From contig NZ_JACHWS010000002.1 of assembly GCF_014191505.1 (NCBI RefSeq), positions 930,001-994,000 of the forward strand: DNA of 64,000 nt, written 5' to 3'. Positions 43,363 to 55,786 of this stretch are shown here, piece after piece. Source of the DNA: Hoyosella altamirensis. GTDB taxonomy: Bacteria; Actinomycetota; Actinomycetes; Mycobacteriales; Mycobacteriaceae. The stretch's first letter is position 1; each line of letters starts with the position of its first letter. The position numbers were made by a program, and so were the translations under genes. Under the pieces are notes generated by a model. The model had not been told where the DNA came from. It made no database searches and was given only the letters and a program-made list of their open reading frames with translations.

Positions 43363-44954
43363 TGGCCTCCACCTCCGATCAACTGGTCACCGGCGAGGGC
43401 AGGGGCTGGATCCTGCAGGTGCACGGTGGTGAGGGTGTGTTCAACGGCCGGGGTGATCACATCGAGCGCCGGCTTCGGGTAGACACCGAGGACAATGAGC
43501 ACCGCGATCAACGGTCCCATCACTGCGGCTTCTCGTAGCCGCAGGTCGCGGATGTGCTCGTTCCCGGCGGTGACGGGGCCCGTCATCATTCGCTGATAGG
43601 TCCACAATATGTAGATCGCGGCGAGCACGAACGTTGTTGTCGCAAAGATCGCGGCGACTGGGTAGCGCCCGAATGTGCCGATGAGGACGAGGAACTCGCT
43701 GATGAACGGGGCGAGCCCAGGCAGCGATAGCGTCGCGAGGCCGGCAACGAGGAAAGAGCCCGCCATGATCGGTGCGACTTTCTGCACGCCGCCGTAGTCG
43801 CTGATCGCGCGGGTCCCGCGACGCGTCACGAGGAAACCGGCGACCAGGAACAGGGCGGCAGTAGCGACGCCGTGGTTCACCATGTACAGCGTGGAGCCAG
43901 CTTGACTCTGGCTGGTCATCGCGAAGATGCCGAGAATGATGAACCCGAAGTGCGAGATAGACGTGTACGCGATGAGTCGCATCACATCTGTCTGGGCGAT
44001 CGCGAGCACCGCGCCGTAGATGATTCCGATGACAGCGAGCGTGATGATGAGCGGCGCAAAGTACTGCGACGCGTCGGGGAACAACTGCAAGCTGTAGCGC
44101 AGCATCGCGAACGTCCCGACCTTGTCGACGATCGCCATCATGAGCACCGCGCTCGCGGGCGTGGCTTGGACGGCGGCGCCCGGCAGCCAGGTGTGGAACG
44201 GCCACAGCGGCGCCTTCACGGCAAAGGCGAAGGTGAATCCGAGGAACAGCAGCTTCGCGATGGCGGGGTCGATTCCGAGCTCACCAGTGGAGACAGCGGC
44301 GACCACGGTCCGGAAGTCGAATGTGCCGCGGCCGTTCTCCCCGATGTCGGCGGTGACGACGAACAGTCCGATGACAGCCGCGAGCATCATCAGTCCGCCG
44401 AACAGGTTGTACAGCAGGAACTTCACGGCAGCGGCCGCACGGTTGGGGCCACCGAAACCACCGATGAGGAAGTACATCGGGATCAGCATCGCCTCGAAGA
44501 AGATGTAGAACAGCAGGATGTCGAGGGATGTGAAGGTAACCATCACCATCGCCTGCACCATGAGCATCAGTGCGACGTAGGTGTGAGTCGGTCGGCGCCG
44601 TCCGGGGAAACCCCCGCCGGGGAGGCTGTCGTCGTCATCCCGCCACGCCGCGAGCAGAAGCAAAGGCATCAAGGCGGCTGTAAGGAGGACGAGGATCAGG
44701 CCGATACCATCCAGTCCCAGCGTGTAGCTGGCACCAAGCGCGGGGATCCACGTGCGCGACTCGACGAACTGGTATTGCTCGCCCGCCGGGTCGAAGCTGA
44801 CGAGGAGTGCGACGACGATGCCGAGCACCACGATTGACGCGCCCAGTGCGATGGACTTTGCGAGCTGCCGGGCCGGTGCGGGTACGAACATGATCGCGAG
44901 TGCGCCGATGAGTGGTGTCACCCATAGGGCTGTCAGCCAGGGGAAACTGTTCAT
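43359..44954 (-). CDS. nuoM: NADH-quinone oxidoreductase subunit M
   Basis: 531 residues, polytopic antiporter-like subunit. Motifs: [14 protein letters not shown] with the conserved Glu, [36 protein letters not shown] and [20 protein letters not shown]. Membrane arm, proton translocation. ATG 44954 overlaps the nuoL stop (ATGA), its stop overlaps the nuoN GTG. Confidence 0.95.
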   Translation of the reverse strand: MNSFPWLTALWVTPLIGALAIMFVPAPARQLAKSIALGASIVVLGIVVALLVSFDPAGEQYQFVESRTWIPALGASYTLGLDGIGLILVLLTAALMPLLLLAAWRDDDDSLPGGGFPGRRRPTHTYVALMLMVQAMVMVTFTSLDILLFYIFFEAMLIPMYFLIGGFGGPNRAAAAVKFLLYNLFGGLMMLAAVIGLFVVTADIGENGRGTFDFRTVVAAVSTGELGIDPAIAKLLFLGFTFAFAVKAPLWPFHTWLPGAAVQATPASAVLMMAIVDKVGTFAMLRYSLQLFPDASQYFAPLIITLAVIGIIYGAVLAIAQTDVMRLIAYTSISHFGFIILGIFAMTSQSQAGSTLYMVNHGVATAALFLVAGFLVTRRGTRAISDYGGVQKVAPIMAGSFLVAGLATLSLPGLAPFISEFLVLIGTFGRYPVAAIFATTTFVLAAIYILWTYQRMMTGPVTAGNEHIRDLRLREAAVMGPLIAVLIVLGVYPKPALDVITPAVEHTLTTVHLQDPAPALAGDQLIGGGGQ

Positions 44955-46846
44955 AGCGCCCCTCCTAGCAGCATCGCCGCGATGACGAGGGCCGCCCCGA
45001 TCAGCATGTACAGCGCGTACGACCGCGTGAAGCCCGTCTGTATTCGCCTGACCTGCGATGATAAACCGCCGACGAGCACGGCCACGCCGCCTACAGCGCC
45101 GTCCACGACCTTGTCGTCAACGACAGCTGCGGTATGGGTGACTTGCTGCCCGGGCCGCATGAAGACCGTTTCGTTCACTGCGTCCCCGTACAAGTCGCGG
45201 CGGGCAGCCACGGTGACGGCCGAAACGTCGGCGGGAGCGACCACCGGAATGTCGCGGCCCGCGTACTGCCGTACGGCCACTGCGACGCCGATGGCGACAA
45301 CTCCGAGCGCAAGCGTCGTGATCACCCACACGGGGACCACATGCTCACCGTCGTGGGAACCGACAACGGGCTCCAGCCAGTGTTCGAGGCGGCCTCCGAG
45401 TGCGAGGAAGGCGCCGGACGCGACGGAACCGATGGCGATCAGAATCATCGGTACGGTCATCACCCCGGATGATTCGTGAGGTTCAGCTTGCGAATCCCAC
45501 CGGCGCTCCCCGAAGAAGGTCAAGATCATGACGCGGGTCATGTAGTAGGCGGTGAGACCTGCACCGAACAGCACTGCCGCGCCGAGCACGACGCCCTTCA
45601 CGCCACCCGAGTCGATGGCGACTTCGATGATTCCTTCTTTGGAGAAGAACCCGGCAAATGGCGGGACGCCGATGATGGCGAGGTACCCCAAGCCGAACGT
45701 CACGAAGGTGATCGGCATGACGGTCCGCAGTCCGCCGTACCGGCGCATGTTGACCTCGTCATTCATTCCGTGCATGACGGAGCCCGCGCCGAGGAACAGC
45801 CCGGCTTTGAAGAAGCCATGGGTGAGCAGGTGCATGATCGCGAACGCGTAGCCCGCGGGCCCGAGCCCAGCTGCCAGCACCATGTAACCGATCTGGCTCA
45901 TCGTCGACGCAGCGAGCGCCTTTTTGATGTCGTCTTTCGCGCAGCCGATAATTGCGCCGAACAGCAGCGTCACCGCTCCGACGATCACGACGGCCATCTG
46001 CGCGGTGGGGGAAAGGTCGAAGATCGGGCCGGACCTGGTGATCAAGTACACGCCTGCGGTCACCATCGTGGCCGCGTGGATCAGTGCGGACACCGGTGTC
46101 GGGCCTTCCATGGCGTCACCGAGCCAGGATTGCAGCGGCACCTGTGCTGATTTGCCGCACGCACCGAGAAGCAGCAGGAAACCCAGGGCAGTGAGTACGC
46201 CGTCGCTGGCGCCATCCGCGCCAGCGAAAACTTCGCTGAAGGCGACCGTACCGAACGTCACGAACATGATCATCATCGCGATGGCGAGACCCATGTCTCC
46301 GACGCGGTTGACGAGGAACGCTTTTTTCGCGGCGGTCGCCGCGGACGGCTTGTGCTGCCAGAACCCGATCAAAAGGTACGACGCAAGACCCACGCCTTCC
46401 CAGCCCACGTACAGGCCGAGGTAGTTGTCGGCGAGGACGAGAAGCAGCATCGCGGCGAGGAAGAGATTCAGGTACGCGAAGAACTTCCGGCGTTCGGGAT
46501 CATGGTCCATGTACCCGATCGAGTAGACGTGAATCAGGGAACCAACACCGGTGATCAGCAGGACGAAACACATAGAGAGCTGGTCAAGTTGCAGACCGAA
46601 GTCCACCTGCAGATCAGCCACTGGCACCCAGCTGAAGAGGCTCTGGTGCATGACACGGTCGGCCTCATCACGTCCCGCCATGTCGAGGAACAGCGCAACT
46701 CCGAGCGCGAACGACGCGATGGCGGTGGCGCAGCCGAGCAGGTGACCCCACGGGTCGCTGCGTCGGCCAGCTAGGAGCAGCACCAGCGCGCCGACCAGAG
46801 GGAGGGCCGGCAGCAGCCACACGGTCGACGCGATTCCCCCGCTCAT
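44951..46846 (-). CDS. nuoL: NADH-quinone oxidoreductase subunit L
   Basis: 631 residues, the largest antiporter-like subunit, at the far end of the membrane arm. Motifs: YIDH-type [16 protein letters not shown] near 110, [47 protein letters not shown] and [21 protein letters not shown]. The C-terminal lateral helix that spans the neighbouring subunits is kept. ATG 46846. A 60-bp gap to nuoK is the only sizeable break near this end of the operon. Confidence 0.95.
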   Translation of the reverse strand: MSGGIASTVWLLPALPLVGALVLLLAGRRSDPWGHLLGCATAIASFALGVALFLDMAGRDEADRVMHQSLFSWVPVADLQVDFGLQLDQLSMCFVLLITGVGSLIHVYSIGYMDHDPERRKFFAYLNLFLAAMLLLVLADNYLGLYVGWEGVGLASYLLIGFWQHKPSAATAAKKAFLVNRVGDMGLAIAMMIMFVTFGTVAFSEVFAGADGASDGVLTALGFLLLLGACGKSAQVPLQSWLGDAMEGPTPVSALIHAATMVTAGVYLITRSGPIFDLSPTAQMAVVIVGAVTLLFGAIIGCAKDDIKKALAASTMSQIGYMVLAAGLGPAGYAFAIMHLLTHGFFKAGLFLGAGSVMHGMNDEVNMRRYGGLRTVMPITFVTFGLGYLAIIGVPPFAGFFSKEGIIEVAIDSGGVKGVVLGAAVLFGAGLTAYYMTRVMILTFFGERRWDSQAEPHESSGVMTVPMILIAIGSVASGAFLALGGRLEHWLEPVVGSHDGEHVVPVWVITTLALGVVAIGVAVAVRQYAGRDIPVVAPADVSAVTVAARRDLYGDAVNETVFMRPGQQVTHTAAVVDDKVVDGAVGGVAVLVGGLSSQVRRIQTGFTRSYALYMLIGAALVIAAMLLGGAL

Positions 46847-46906
46847 GCGGTCTGCCCCATCGTCCGGGCGTGGTTTATGAACACAGTCACCTTCTTCTGC
46901 ATGGCG

Positions 46907-47206
46907 TCAGTTCTTCAGGAGGCTGGCTTCGTCGACCGAGGCCGAACGGCGGGACCGATAGATGGCCATGATGATCGCGAGACCGACGACGACCTCCGCC
47001 GCTGCGACGACCATGGTGAAGAATGCGAAAACCTGACCGTCCAGGTTTCCGTGCATCCGCGCGAACGCCACGAACGCGAGGTTCGTCGCGTTGAGCATCA
47101 GCTCGATGCACATGAACACGACGATCGCGTTGCGGCGGAGCAGAAACCCTGCTGCACCGATCGTGAAAAGCAGGGCTGAGAGGAAGAGATAGTTCTCGGG
47201 ACTCAC
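46907..47206 (-). CDS. nuoK: NADH-quinone oxidoreductase subunit K
   Basis: 99 residues with three membrane helices. The conserved acidic residues of the proton path are present in [19 protein letters not shown] and [22 protein letters not shown] 47206 overlaps the nuoJ stop (GTGA). Length is normal for NuoK. Confidence 0.95.
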   Translation of the reverse strand: MSPENYLFLSALLFTIGAAGFLLRRNAIVVFMCIELMLNATNLAFVAFARMHGNLDGQVFAFFTMVVAAAEVVVGLAIIMAIYRSRRSASVDEASLLKN

Positions 47207-48006
47207 CGGGGACTGTCCTCCTCACCTGATTCGAGTTCAGGGTGGGACGACGCCTGCTCCTGGGCCTGCTTGCGGAACACTTCGCTGACCGAGCTCTGCG
47301 CGTACGATCCGTCAGGGAGCCGCGCGAGCTGGTTCACGGCGTTGTGCCTGGCGTAGACCCCGGGGCTTGGCAGCGGTGTAAGGTGTCCGCCCTCGCCGCG
47401 CTGCCAGGCCTGGAACCGTTCTTGTGACTGTTCCTTCTGCGTGCGGCGGGACGTGAACTTCTCCCGGTGCGCGAGAACCATCGCGCCCAGGGTGGCGATG
47501 ATGAGCAGTACACCCGTCAGCTCAAATGCCCAGACGTACCGGACGAAGAGGAGTTCGGCGAGCGCCGGTACATTGTTTTCCTGCTCTTCGAAACCAGCGA
47601 ACGTGGGGAGCGCCGCTCGTGCGATGCCTGCCGCGAGCAGGAGGCCGAAACCGAGACCCGCGGCGACAGCGGCGATGCGGTGACCGCGCAGAGTCTCGAC
47701 GAGTGAGTCCGACGACTCGATTCCGATCAGCATGACGACAAAGAGGAACAGCATCATCACGGCGCCCGTGTACACGACTATTTGCACGACGCCGAGGAAT
47801 AGCGCGCCCTGGGCAATGTAGAAAATCGCCAGGATGATCATGGTCATCGCGAGGAACATCGCCGAATAGACGGCCTTTTTCGACGCCACCACGCCGAGCG
47901 CCCCGACGACGGCTATAGCGGCGAGTATCCAGAATTGAACGGCCTCACCAGTGGAAGTCTCGGTGATCGGTTGCGCAAGGACGAGCGCAGACGCTGCGGC
48001 ACCCAC
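47203..48006 (-). CDS. nuoJ: NADH-quinone oxidoreductase subunit J
   Basis: 267 residues: five apolar helices in the first 170 residues ([47 protein letters not shown], with the GAVMVLFLF-like pi-bulge helix), then a polar cytosolic tail of about 90 residues ([16 protein letters not shown] onward) longer than in Escherichia coli but usual in actinobacteria. GTG start shares one base with the nuoI stop. Confidence 0.94.
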   Translation of the reverse strand: MGAAASALVLAQPITETSTGEAVQFWILAAIAVVGALGVVASKKAVYSAMFLAMTMIILAIFYIAQGALFLGVVQIVVYTGAVMMLFLFVVMLIGIESSDSLVETLRGHRIAAVAAGLGFGLLLAAGIARAALPTFAGFEEQENNVPALAELLFVRYVWAFELTGVLLIIATLGAMVLAHREKFTSRRTQKEQSQERFQAWQRGEGGHLTPLPSPGVYARHNAVNQLARLPDGSYAQSSVSEVFRKQAQEQASSHPELESGEEDSPR

Positions 48007-48563
48007 TAGCGGCTCTCCTCTCGAGACGCGTCGCCCTGCTGCGGCGAGGCTTCAGTGACGGAGCCACGGTAGTAGTCGTCTTCTGTGGTGCCGGGATACA
48101 TGGGATGCGGCGGTGCGATCATCCCCTCGTTCAACGGAGCGAGCAGCCGATCCTTTTCGTAAATCAGATCTGCGCGGTTATCGTCTGCCATCTCGTAGTC
48201 GTTGGTCATCGTCAGGGCGCGAGTGGGGCAGGCCTCAATGCACAGTCCACAACCGATACAGCGCAGGTAGTTGATCTGGTAGACGCGGCCGTACCGTTCC
48301 CCGGGCGAATACCGTTCGGCTTCAGTGTTGTCGGCCCCTTCGACGTAGATGGCGTCGGCGGGGCACGCCCACGCGCACAGTTCGCAGCCGATGCATTTCT
48401 CGAGCCCGTCCGGGTGGCGGTTGAGTTGATGCCGCCCGTGGTACTGCGGGCTGGTCGGTACCTTTTCTTCGGGGTATCGCTCAGTGATCGGCTTCTTGAA
48501 CATGGTTGAGAAGGTCACACCGAATCCCGCAAGGGGTTCGATGAATCTGGGTGTCTTAGGCAT
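48006..48563 (-). CDS. nuoI: NADH-quinone oxidoreductase subunit I, two 4Fe-4S clusters
   Basis: 185 residues, ferredoxin-like arm subunit carrying clusters N6a and N6b. Both motifs are complete: [12 protein letters not shown] (C57, C60, C63, C67) and [12 protein letters not shown] (C102, C105, C108, C112). It passes electrons from NuoG to NuoB. The N-terminus ([20 protein letters not shown]) is the usual amphipathic anchor. ATG 48563; the gene start lies 8 bp inside the nuoH end. Confidence 0.96.
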   Translation of the reverse strand: MPKTPRFIEPLAGFGVTFSTMFKKPITERYPEEKVPTSPQYHGRHQLNRHPDGLEKCIGCELCAWACPADAIYVEGADNTEAERYSPGERYGRVYQINYLRCIGCGLCIEACPTRALTMTNDYEMADDNRADLIYEKDRLLAPLNEGMIAPPHPMYPGTTEDDYYRGSVTEASPQQGDASREESR

Positions 48564-49842
48564 TTCGGGCCTCCTCAGCCTGCGCGGATGTCTGGCCGGG
48601 TAGCGGCGGGACGGGGAAGCCGCCCGCCATCGGGTCGAACCGGGTGTCCTCGCCTGCTACGGGAACTCGGATTGCCTGTGCCCGTGCGCCCTTCATCCGG
48701 AACCACACGGCGATGAGGATGATCGCGGCGAGGGTGAAACCTGCAACGACGAGGGTGAGAGTCTGCGCGTCGTAGCCGGCGTTGTAGAAGCCGCGAACCG
48801 TCGCGACCACCATCACCCAGGCCAGCGAGACGGGAATCAGGATTTTCCAGCCCAGGTTCATGAATTGGTCATAGCGGAGCCGCGGCAGCGTGGCGCGAAG
48901 CCAGATGAAGACGAAGAGGAATCCCCACACTTTGAGAACGAACCACAGCACCGGCAGCCAGCCGGTGTTGGCGCCCTCCCACATGCTGAAGGGGAAGGGT
49001 GCGCGCCAGCCGCCGAAAAACAGCGTGGTCGCAAGCGCTGACACAGTAACCATGTTGATGTACTCGGCGAGCATGAACATCGCGAAACGCAGTGACGAGT
49101 ACTCCGTGTGGAAACCTCCGACGAGTTCGCCTTCCGCTTCGGGGAGGTCGAACGGTGCGCGGTTCGTTTCGCCCACCATCGAGGTGATGTAAATAAGGAA
49201 GGATGGCAGCAGAAGGAAGACGTACCAGGTCCCTTCCTGCGCGGCGACGATCCCCGAGGTCGACATGGTGCCAGCGAAGAGGAACACACCGACGAACGAC
49301 AGCGCCATAGCGATTTCGTAGGAGATGACTTGCGCTGTCGAGCGCAGCCCGCCGAGAAGTGGATACGTCGAGCCTGAGGACCATCCTGCGAGGACAATTC
49401 CGTAGACGCCCACGGAGGTGACTGCAAGGATGTACAGCACCGCAACGGGCAGGTCAGTCAACTGCAGTGGGGTCTGGTTCCCGAGGATCGAGACGTCAGG
49501 ACCGAAGGGGATCACCGCGAATGCCATGATCGCGGGCACCACGGCGATGACGGGAGCGAGCAGGTAGAGCGGCTTGTCGACGCCCTTGGGAATGATGCCC
49601 TCTTTCAATGCCAGCTTGACGCCGTCAGCAAGGCTTTGCAGCAGGCCCCACGGGCCGACCCGGTTGGGCCCGAGCCGCATCTGCATCCAGGCGATGATCT
49701 TACGTTCCACCAGGATGGCGACGAGCACAGTGAGCACGAGGAACGCGAAGACCGCGACCGCTTTGGCCACCACCAGCCACACGGGATCCTGGCCGAAAAG
49801 GGACAGGTCCGCGTATCCGACTGCGAGGGTGTCTTCGTTCAT
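48556..49842 (-). CDS. nuoH: NADH-quinone oxidoreductase subunit H
   Basis: 428 residues, about eight helices. It forms the quinone-entry channel with NuoB and NuoD. Signatures: [24 protein letters not shown] near 46-69 and [25 protein letters not shown] with the acidic loop. A C-terminal cytosolic extension of about 45 residues, rich in Pro and Ala, is typical of actinobacteria. ATG 49842 overlaps the nuoG stop by one base (TGATG). Confidence 0.96.
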   Translation of the reverse strand: MNEDTLAVGYADLSLFGQDPVWLVVAKAVAVFAFLVLTVLVAILVERKIIAWMQMRLGPNRVGPWGLLQSLADGVKLALKEGIIPKGVDKPLYLLAPVIAVVPAIMAFAVIPFGPDVSILGNQTPLQLTDLPVAVLYILAVTSVGVYGIVLAGWSSGSTYPLLGGLRSTAQVISYEIAMALSFVGVFLFAGTMSTSGIVAAQEGTWYVFLLLPSFLIYITSMVGETNRAPFDLPEAEGELVGGFHTEYSSLRFAMFMLAEYINMVTVSALATTLFFGGWRAPFPFSMWEGANTGWLPVLWFVLKVWGFLFVFIWLRATLPRLRYDQFMNLGWKILIPVSLAWVMVVATVRGFYNAGYDAQTLTLVVAGFTLAAIILIAVWFRMKGARAQAIRVPVAGEDTRFDPMAGGFPVPPLPGQTSAQAEEARNA

Positions 49843-52259
49843 CAGTCGCCCTCCTGGCCTCGACCGTTGAGAGCCGCGCTAATTTGGACGACACTTCCGA
49901 CGGGCGCGGCGAGGACGGTGTTGACGAGCGCGCCAGGGGAGTTCTGTGGCAGCCACACCACGCGGTCCGGCATCTCCGTGACCCGGAGGGGGAGTGTCAC
50001 CGTGCCGCGCGCGGAACTCACTGTGACGAGCGTGCCCTCATCAGCCCCGATTTCGCCCGCGGTAGGGGCGGAAAGCCGAATGACAGGTTCGCGTGCCGTG
50101 CCCGCGAGGTGCGGTTCACCGTCTTGCAAGCGGCCCGCGTCGAGCAGCATCCGCCAGGTCGCAAGAATCGCTTCACCTGGCCCTGGCTGCGGTATTGGCC
50201 CCGCGGCTACCTGTGGTGGCGCGGCACTCGGCCCGTCCCACAGGCTGAGTGTGGCGAGTTCGACCCGTGCGGTCTCCGCGTCGGGCAGTCCCAAATGAAC
50301 ACCCATTTCGTCGGCGAGCGAGTTGAGCACACGCTGATCGGGCATCGCGCCTGTGTTCCGGAGCGCCGCCGCGAAGGGTCGTTCGCGCCCCTCCCAGTTG
50401 AGGAACGTTCCTGCTTTCTCCATGACGGGGGCAATGGGGAAGACGACGTCCGCTCGATCTGTGACGACGCTTCGGCGCAACTCGAGACTGACCACGAACC
50501 CGGCTGCGTCGATGGCTACCAGCGCTGCCTCTGGGTCGGGCAGGTCAGTGGGTTCGACTCCGCCCACAATCAGCGCATCGAGGTCTCCGTCGGCTGCAGC
50601 GGTGAGGATCGCGCTGGTGTCCCGACCGGTTTCGCTGGGAAGGTCAGACATGCCCCATGCTGCTGCGACCTCACGCCGGGCGGCGGGATCGCTGAGAGGC
50701 CGCCCACCGGGCAGCAGGTTCGGAAAAGCACCTGCCTCGACGGCACCGCGCTCTCCCGCTCTGCGCGGCACCCAAGCGAGCGCGGCGCCGGTGTCTTCAG
50801 CAAGCTGGCTTACTGCTGACAGCCCGCCCACAGCGCTTGCCAGCCGTTCACCAGCGAGGATCACGGCACCGGGCGTCCGCAGCAAGTCGGTCACCTCCGC
50901 AGGCAGAGACCCAAGAGTGTCCGCTTCGCGGCCAGGGATTGTCTGGATCAGTTTTCCGGCCATCTTCGTGAGGCCCGGCGTCGAGTAGGTGGCGAGGGAG
51001 TAGACCTTGAGCTGGTTCTTCCGGACCGCTTTGCGCAGCCGGAGGAACACGATCGGCGACTCTTCTTCTGGCTCGAAACCAGCCAGAAGCACGACAGGTG
51101 CCTGTTCCAGGCTCGTGTAGGTAACTGCGCCGCGAGCAGCGACACGCGCCGCGAGGAAGTCCGCTTCCTCCGCGGAGTGGACGCGGGCACGGAAATCGAC
51201 ATCGTTGGTCCCCAGCGCTACTCGCGCGAATTTCGCGTACGCGTAGGCATCCTCATAGGTCACGCGGCCCCCGACAAGCACCCCGGCGCGGGTTTCGGCG
51301 AGGCCACGCGCTGCCACGGTGAGAGCTTCGGACCACGACGCGGCCACGAGTGAACCGTTCTCGCCGCGGATCATCGGTGAGGTGATCCGGTCGTTCTCGG
51401 TGGCGTAAGCGAACGCCCAGCGGCCCTTGTCGCAGTTCCACTCCTCGTTTACTTGAGGGTCGTCACCGGCGAGCCGCCGCAATACTTTCCCGCGCCGATG
51501 GTCAGTCCGCTGTGCGCAGCCGCTGGAACAGTGCTCGCAGACACTCGGGCTCGAGACGAGGTCGAACGGCCGGGCCCGGAACCGGTACGACGCTCCAGTC
51601 AGCGCACCCACCGGGCAGATCTGGACCGTGTTCCCCGAGAAATATGACTCGAACGGTTCATTCGTGTAAATGCCGACTTGTTGCAGCGCGCCGCGCTCCA
51701 TCAGTTCGATGAACGGGTCACCCGCCACTTGCTGCGAAAAACGGGTACAGCGCGCGCACAGCACGCAGCGTTCCCGGTCGAGCAGCACCTGCGACGAAAT
51801 ATTGATCGGTTTGGGGAAGGTTCTTTTGACGTCGGTGAAACGGGACTCGGCTTGCCCGTTGGACATGGCCTGGTTCTGCAGCGGGCACTCACCCCCTTTG
51901 TCGCACACAGGGCAATCGAGGGGATGGTTGATGAGGAGCAACTCCATGACACCCTTTTGCGCCTTGTCCGCGACCGCTGAGGTGAGCTGGGTTTTGACGA
52001 CCATGCCCTCGGTGACGGTTATTGTGCAGGACGCGAGTGGCTTGCGCTGTCCCTCGACTTCGACGATGCACTGCCGGCACGCGCCCACCGGGTCGAGGAG
52101 GGGATGGTCGCAGAAACGCGGGATTTGAACGCCGATCAGTTCGGCGGCGCGGATGACGAGCGTGCCCTTGGGGACGCTCACCTCGATGCCATCGATGGTC
52201 AGCGTGACGAGGTCAGCGGGAGCGACATCGCTGCTGTGCGAGTTGCTGGTGACTGTCAT
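49842..52259 (-). CDS. nuoG: NADH-quinone oxidoreductase subunit G
   Basis: 805 residues, about the size of mycobacterial NuoG. The N-terminal 2Fe-2S ferredoxin ([19 protein letters not shown]) is followed by the His/Cys 4Fe-4S motif and [13 protein letters not shown], then [10 protein letters not shown], and the extra CEHCSSGC motif of the molybdopterin-like domain near 243. The long C-terminal half is the molybdopterin-oxidoreductase fold without cofactor. It conducts electrons in the peripheral arm. ATG 52259 overlaps the nuoF stop (ATGA), which is why the in-frame extension to 52319 is not used. Confidence 0.95.
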   Translation of the reverse strand: MTVTSNSHSSDVAPADLVTLTIDGIEVSVPKGTLVIRAAELIGVQIPRFCDHPLLDPVGACRQCIVEVEGQRKPLASCTITVTEGMVVKTQLTSAVADKAQKGVMELLLINHPLDCPVCDKGGECPLQNQAMSNGQAESRFTDVKRTFPKPINISSQVLLDRERCVLCARCTRFSQQVAGDPFIELMERGALQQVGIYTNEPFESYFSGNTVQICPVGALTGASYRFRARPFDLVSSPSVCEHCSSGCAQRTDHRRGKVLRRLAGDDPQVNEEWNCDKGRWAFAYATENDRITSPMIRGENGSLVAASWSEALTVAARGLAETRAGVLVGGRVTYEDAYAYAKFARVALGTNDVDFRARVHSAEEADFLAARVAARGAVTYTSLEQAPVVLLAGFEPEEESPIVFLRLRKAVRKNQLKVYSLATYSTPGLTKMAGKLIQTIPGREADTLGSLPAEVTDLLRTPGAVILAGERLASAVGGLSAVSQLAEDTGAALAWVPRRAGERGAVEAGAFPNLLPGGRPLSDPAARREVAAAWGMSDLPSETGRDTSAILTAAADGDLDALIVGGVEPTDLPDPEAALVAIDAAGFVVSLELRRSVVTDRADVVFPIAPVMEKAGTFLNWEGRERPFAAALRNTGAMPDQRVLNSLADEMGVHLGLPDAETARVELATLSLWDGPSAAPPQVAAGPIPQPGPGEAILATWRMLLDAGRLQDGEPHLAGTAREPVIRLSAPTAGEIGADEGTLVTVSSARGTVTLPLRVTEMPDRVVWLPQNSPGALVNTVLAAPVGSVVQISAALNGRGQEGD

Positions 52260-53578
52260 AGGGCTCCCTCTTCCACTCGTTCGGCCATGAGAGTGGACTT
52301 GTACGGGTCGAACGGACACCCATCTGGCAGATGCGCAAGGTACTCGTCCCGGAAGTATTTGATCGACGACATGATGGGGCTTGCCGCACCGTCACCGAGC
52401 GCGCAGAAGGATTTACCGAGGATGTTGTCGGAGACGTCAAGCAACTTGTCGAGATCCGCTTCCGTGCCAAGCCCGTTCTCGAGGCGTTCGAGAATCTGGA
52501 CGAGCCAGTACGTGCCTTCTCTGCACGGTGTGCACTTCCCGCACGACTCGTGTGCGTAGAACTCCGTCCACCGCAGCACCGCGCGGACCACGCACGTAGT
52601 GTCATCGAAGATCTGCAGGGCCTTGGTGCCGAGCATCGATCCCGCCGCGCTGCACCCTTCATAGTCAAGCGCGACGTCGAGGTGTTCCTCAGTGAAAATC
52701 GGGGTAGAGGAGCCGCCTGGTGTCCAGAACTTCAGCTTGTGCCCGGCCCGGACGCCACCGGCATAGTCGAGTAGTTCACGCAGTGTGATGCCCAACGGGG
52801 CCTCGTACTGCCCCGGACGGGTGACGTGACCGGACAGTGAATAGAGGGTGAAGCCGGGCGACTTCTCAGTGCCCATCGACCGGAACCAGTCGATGCCGTT
52901 GAGGATGATCGGCGGAACGCTCGCGATCGACTCCACGTTGTTGACCACGGTCGGGCAAGCGTAGAGCCCCGCGACGGCTGGGAACGGTGGTCGCAGCCGA
53001 GGCTGCCCGCGTCGGCCCTCGAGCGAATCGAGGAGCGCGGTTTCCTCGCCACAAATGTAAGCCCCAGCTCCGGCATGCACCACCAGTTCGAGGTCGAACC
53101 CGCTACCGAGGATGTCACGACCCAAATACCCGGCCTCGTACGCTTCCGCGACGGCTGCTTGCAGGCGTCGCAGGACTGGAACGACCTCACCGCGCACATA
53201 GATGAATGCGTGGCTCGCCCGGATTGCGTACGCGGCGATGATGACTCCCTCGACGAGGGCGTGCGGCGTTGCCAGCATCAGGGGGATGTCTTTGCAGGTG
53301 CCCGGCTCCGACTCATCCGCGTTGACGACGAGGTAGTGCGGTTTGACGGTGCCATCCTTCTCGGGCCCCTGCGGTATGAACCCCCACTTCATGCCAGTGG
53401 GGAAACCAGCACCGCCACGGCCGCGCAAACCAGCATCCTTGACGGTCTGAATCACCTCGTCGGGAGGCATTTGCAGTGCTTTGCTGACGGCCTGGTAGCC
53501 GTCGTGACGGCGGTACGCGTCCAGCGTCCATGTTCCTGGAGCGTCCCAGTACCGGCTGAGGAATGGGGTCAGCGGCAT
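52256..53578 (-). CDS. nuoF: NADH-quinone oxidoreductase subunit F, FMN and NADH site
   Basis: 440 residues. NADH site [15 protein letters not shown] near 53-67, FMN region [25 protein letters not shown] near 170-194 and the N3 4Fe-4S ligands in [13 protein letters not shown], with the fourth cysteine in [10 protein letters not shown]. It takes hydride from NADH and passes electrons on. ATG 53578, 1 bp from the nuoE stop. Confidence 0.96.
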   Translation of the reverse strand: MPLTPFLSRYWDAPGTWTLDAYRRHDGYQAVSKALQMPPDEVIQTVKDAGLRGRGGAGFPTGMKWGFIPQGPEKDGTVKPHYLVVNADESEPGTCKDIPLMLATPHALVEGVIIAAYAIRASHAFIYVRGEVVPVLRRLQAAVAEAYEAGYLGRDILGSGFDLELVVHAGAGAYICGEETALLDSLEGRRGQPRLRPPFPAVAGLYACPTVVNNVESIASVPPIILNGIDWFRSMGTEKSPGFTLYSLSGHVTRPGQYEAPLGITLRELLDYAGGVRAGHKLKFWTPGGSSTPIFTEEHLDVALDYEGCSAAGSMLGTKALQIFDDTTCVVRAVLRWTEFYAHESCGKCTPCREGTYWLVQILERLENGLGTEADLDKLLDVSDNILGKSFCALGDGAASPIMSSIKYFRDEYLAHLPDGCPFDPYKSTLMAERVEEGAL

Positions 53579-53579
53579 G

Positions 53580-54485
53580 TCACTCTCCCTTCGCTTCCGG
53601 CGCGTCCGTCACGTCCGGGCTGGTTTCGGAGGTCGCGGATTCCGGGGGCACCGTGGCTGACGGTGCGGGCGCGGGGGCATCCGCAGTTCGCGCCGCGGCT
53701 TCCGGCTCCGTCCCCTCGGCTCTGGATGCCGATAGCGTGGGGCGGTCCGGCGCCTCGGGTGCTTCCATTCCACGTTCCCGGGCGATGCGCAGTCCGATGA
53801 GTGTGGGGCCACCAGGTTCGGTATCGAGCGCACCAGGCCGCGGATCGGGGAAACCAGCGAGGATGCGTGCTGTCTCGCGGAACGTGCAGAGCGGAGCGCC
53901 CCGGGTGGGTGTGACGGTCTTGCCTGACCGCAGGTCGTCGACTATCTGCTTTGCCGACTGTGGGGTCTGGTCGTCGAAGAACTCCCAGTTGATCATCATC
54001 ACTGGGGCGTAGTCGCAGGCCGCGTTGCACTCGATGTGTTCCAGCGTGACTTTGCCATCGGCTGTTGTTTCTCCGTGGCCGATGCCCAGATGCTTTTTGA
54101 GTTCAGCGAAGATCATGTCTCCGCCCATCACAGCGCAGAGAGTGTTGGTGCAGACACCGACGTGATAGTCCCCGGTGGGCGTTCGCCGGTACATCGAGTA
54201 AAACGTCGCGACCGCGGCGACTTCGGCGCCGGAGAGTCCCAGGTGCCTCGCACAGAAGTCGATTCCCGCGGGCGTGATGCAGCCGTCTTCGGACTGCACG
54301 AGATGTAGCAGCGGCAGCAGCGCTGACCGGGACTCGGGGTAGCGCGCGATGATCTGCTCAGCGGCCTCACCCAGCCGTTCGCTCACGTCCGCTGGGTAGC
54401 TGCCGCGGGCGCCCTCCCGGACGATGAGACCTTTTTCCTCGGGCTTCTGCCCGAGCTGAAGGAAAACTGGCTCCTGTGTGGTCAT
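53580..54485 (-). CDS. nuoE: NADH-quinone oxidoreductase subunit E with long C-terminal tail
   Basis: 301 residues. The thioredoxin-like 2Fe-2S domain (N1a) has C112 and C117 in [11 protein letters not shown] and C153 and C157 in CNAACDYAP. From about 215 a tail of some 85 residues, very rich in Pro, Ala, Glu and Thr, follows and looks disordered; mycobacterial NuoE has a shorter one. ATG 54485 overlaps the nuoD stop (ATGA); the frame upstream of it is nuoD antiframe sequence. Confidence 0.94.
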   Translation of the reverse strand: MTTQEPVFLQLGQKPEEKGLIVREGARGSYPADVSERLGEAAEQIIARYPESRSALLPLLHLVQSEDGCITPAGIDFCARHLGLSGAEVAAVATFYSMYRRTPTGDYHVGVCTNTLCAVMGGDMIFAELKKHLGIGHGETTADGKVTLEHIECNAACDYAPVMMINWEFFDDQTPQSAKQIVDDLRSGKTVTPTRGAPLCTFRETARILAGFPDPRPGALDTEPGGPTLIGLRIARERGMEAPEAPDRPTLSASRAEGTEPEAAARTADAPAPAPSATVPPESATSETSPDVTDAPEAKGE

Positions 54486-55786
54486 CGGTCTACTCCACCC
54501 ATTACGGGGTCGATGCTGGCGACCGCGGCGATCACGTCGGCGACCATGCCGCCCTCGCACATCGCTGCAACGGCCTGAAGGTTCGTGAACGACGGATCCC
54601 GATAGTGCACCCGGTAGGGGCGCGTGCCACCGTCACTTACCATGTGCACGCCAAGTTCACCGCGCGGCGATTCCACCGCCGTGTACACCTGCCCAGCGGG
54701 CACCCGGAAACCCTCGGTGACGAGTTTGAAATGGTGGATCAGCGCTTCCATCGACGTATCCATGATCTTGCGAATGTGCTCGAGGGAATTCCCCAGACCG
54801 TCGGGGCCGAGCTTCAGCTGTGCAGGCCAGGCGATCTTTTTGTCTTCGACCATGACGGGGCCGGGGCGGAGCCGGTCGAGGCACTGCTCGACGATCTTCA
54901 GCGACTCCCTCATCTCTTTCACTCGGATGAGGTAGCGACCATAGCAATCACATCCGGTGTCCGTGATGACATCGAATTCGTAGTTCTCGTACCCGCAGTA
55001 GGGCTGTGACTTGCGCAGATCGTGCGGCAGCCCGGTGGAACGCAGGATGGGACCGGTGATTCCGAGGGCCATGCAGCCTGTGAGGTCGAGGTAGCCGACG
55101 TCCTTCGTCCGCGCTTTCCAGATCGGGTTCTCGCTGAGGATCAGCTCCATCTCGCGGAGCCTTTTCGGCATCAGCTCAAGTAGGTCACGAACCTTCCCGA
55201 GGCCCTCCTCCGAGATGTCCTGAGCAAGCCCGCCTGGTCGGATGTAAGCATGATTCATGCGCAGCCCAGTTACCGCCTCGAAGACGTCGAGTACCTGTTC
55301 ACGTTCACGGAAACCGAACAGCATCGGGGTGCTTGCGCCCAGTTCGAGGGCGCCAGTCGCGAGGGCGACAAGATGCGAAGAAATCCGGTTCAGCTCCATC
55401 AGCAAGACACGGATCACGCTCGCGCGCTCGGGGATCTGCTCAGTGATGTCGAGCAGTCGCTCAACACCGAGGCAGTAGGCCGTTTCGTTGAAGAAAGGGG
55501 ACAGGTAGTCCATGCGCGTCACGAAGGTGACGCCTTGCGTCCAGTAACGGTATTCGAGGTTCTTTTCGATGCCCGTATGGAGGTAACCGATGCCGCAGCG
55601 GGCTTCTGTGACGGTTTCCCCTTCGATCTCGAGGATCAGCCGCAGCACTCCGTGCGTCGAGGGGTGCTGTGGCCCCATGTTCACGACGATCCGTTCGTCG
55701 TCAGCCCCTTTGGCCGCCTCGCTGATGCTCTCCCAGTCCTGACCGGACACGGTGAAGACGGACTCGCCGCGCGTGTTCTCGCTCAT
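54482..55786 (-). CDS. nuoD: NADH-quinone oxidoreductase subunit D
   Basis: 434 residues, the 49-kDa subunit at the quinone site with NuoB. Signatures: [21 protein letters not shown] near 31-51 (the quinone-binding His-Pro-Ser-Thr-His), EKNLEYRYW and the closing [11 protein letters not shown]-like end. ATG 55786 shares one base with the nuoC stop (TGATG). Confidence 0.96.
   Translation of the reverse strand: MSENTRGESVFTVSGQDWESISEAAKGADDERIVVNMGPQHPSTHGVLRLILEIEGETVTEARCGIGYLHTGIEKNLEYRYWTQGVTFVTRMDYLSPFFNETAYCLGVERLLDITEQIPERASVIRVLLMELNRISSHLVALATGALELGASTPMLFGFREREQVLDVFEAVTGLRMNHAYIRPGGLAQDISEEGLGKVRDLLELMPKRLREMELILSENPIWKARTKDVGYLDLTGCMALGITGPILRSTGLPHDLRKSQPYCGYENYEFDVITDTGCDCYGRYLIRVKEMRESLKIVEQCLDRLRPGPVMVEDKKIAWPAQLKLGPDGLGNSLEHIRKIMDTSMEALIHHFKLVTEGFRVPAGQVYTAVESPRGELGVHMVSDGGTRPYRVHYRDPSFTNLQAVAAMCEGGMVADVIAAVASIDPVMGGVDR

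Noticed and set aside
43872-44837. A 321-codon open frame on the plus strand opposite nuoM
   Set aside because: Extremely rich in charged His/Asp/Glu/Arg residues with no family match; it is the antisense shadow of a clear nuoM, as are the other long plus-strand frames across 41.8-57 kb.
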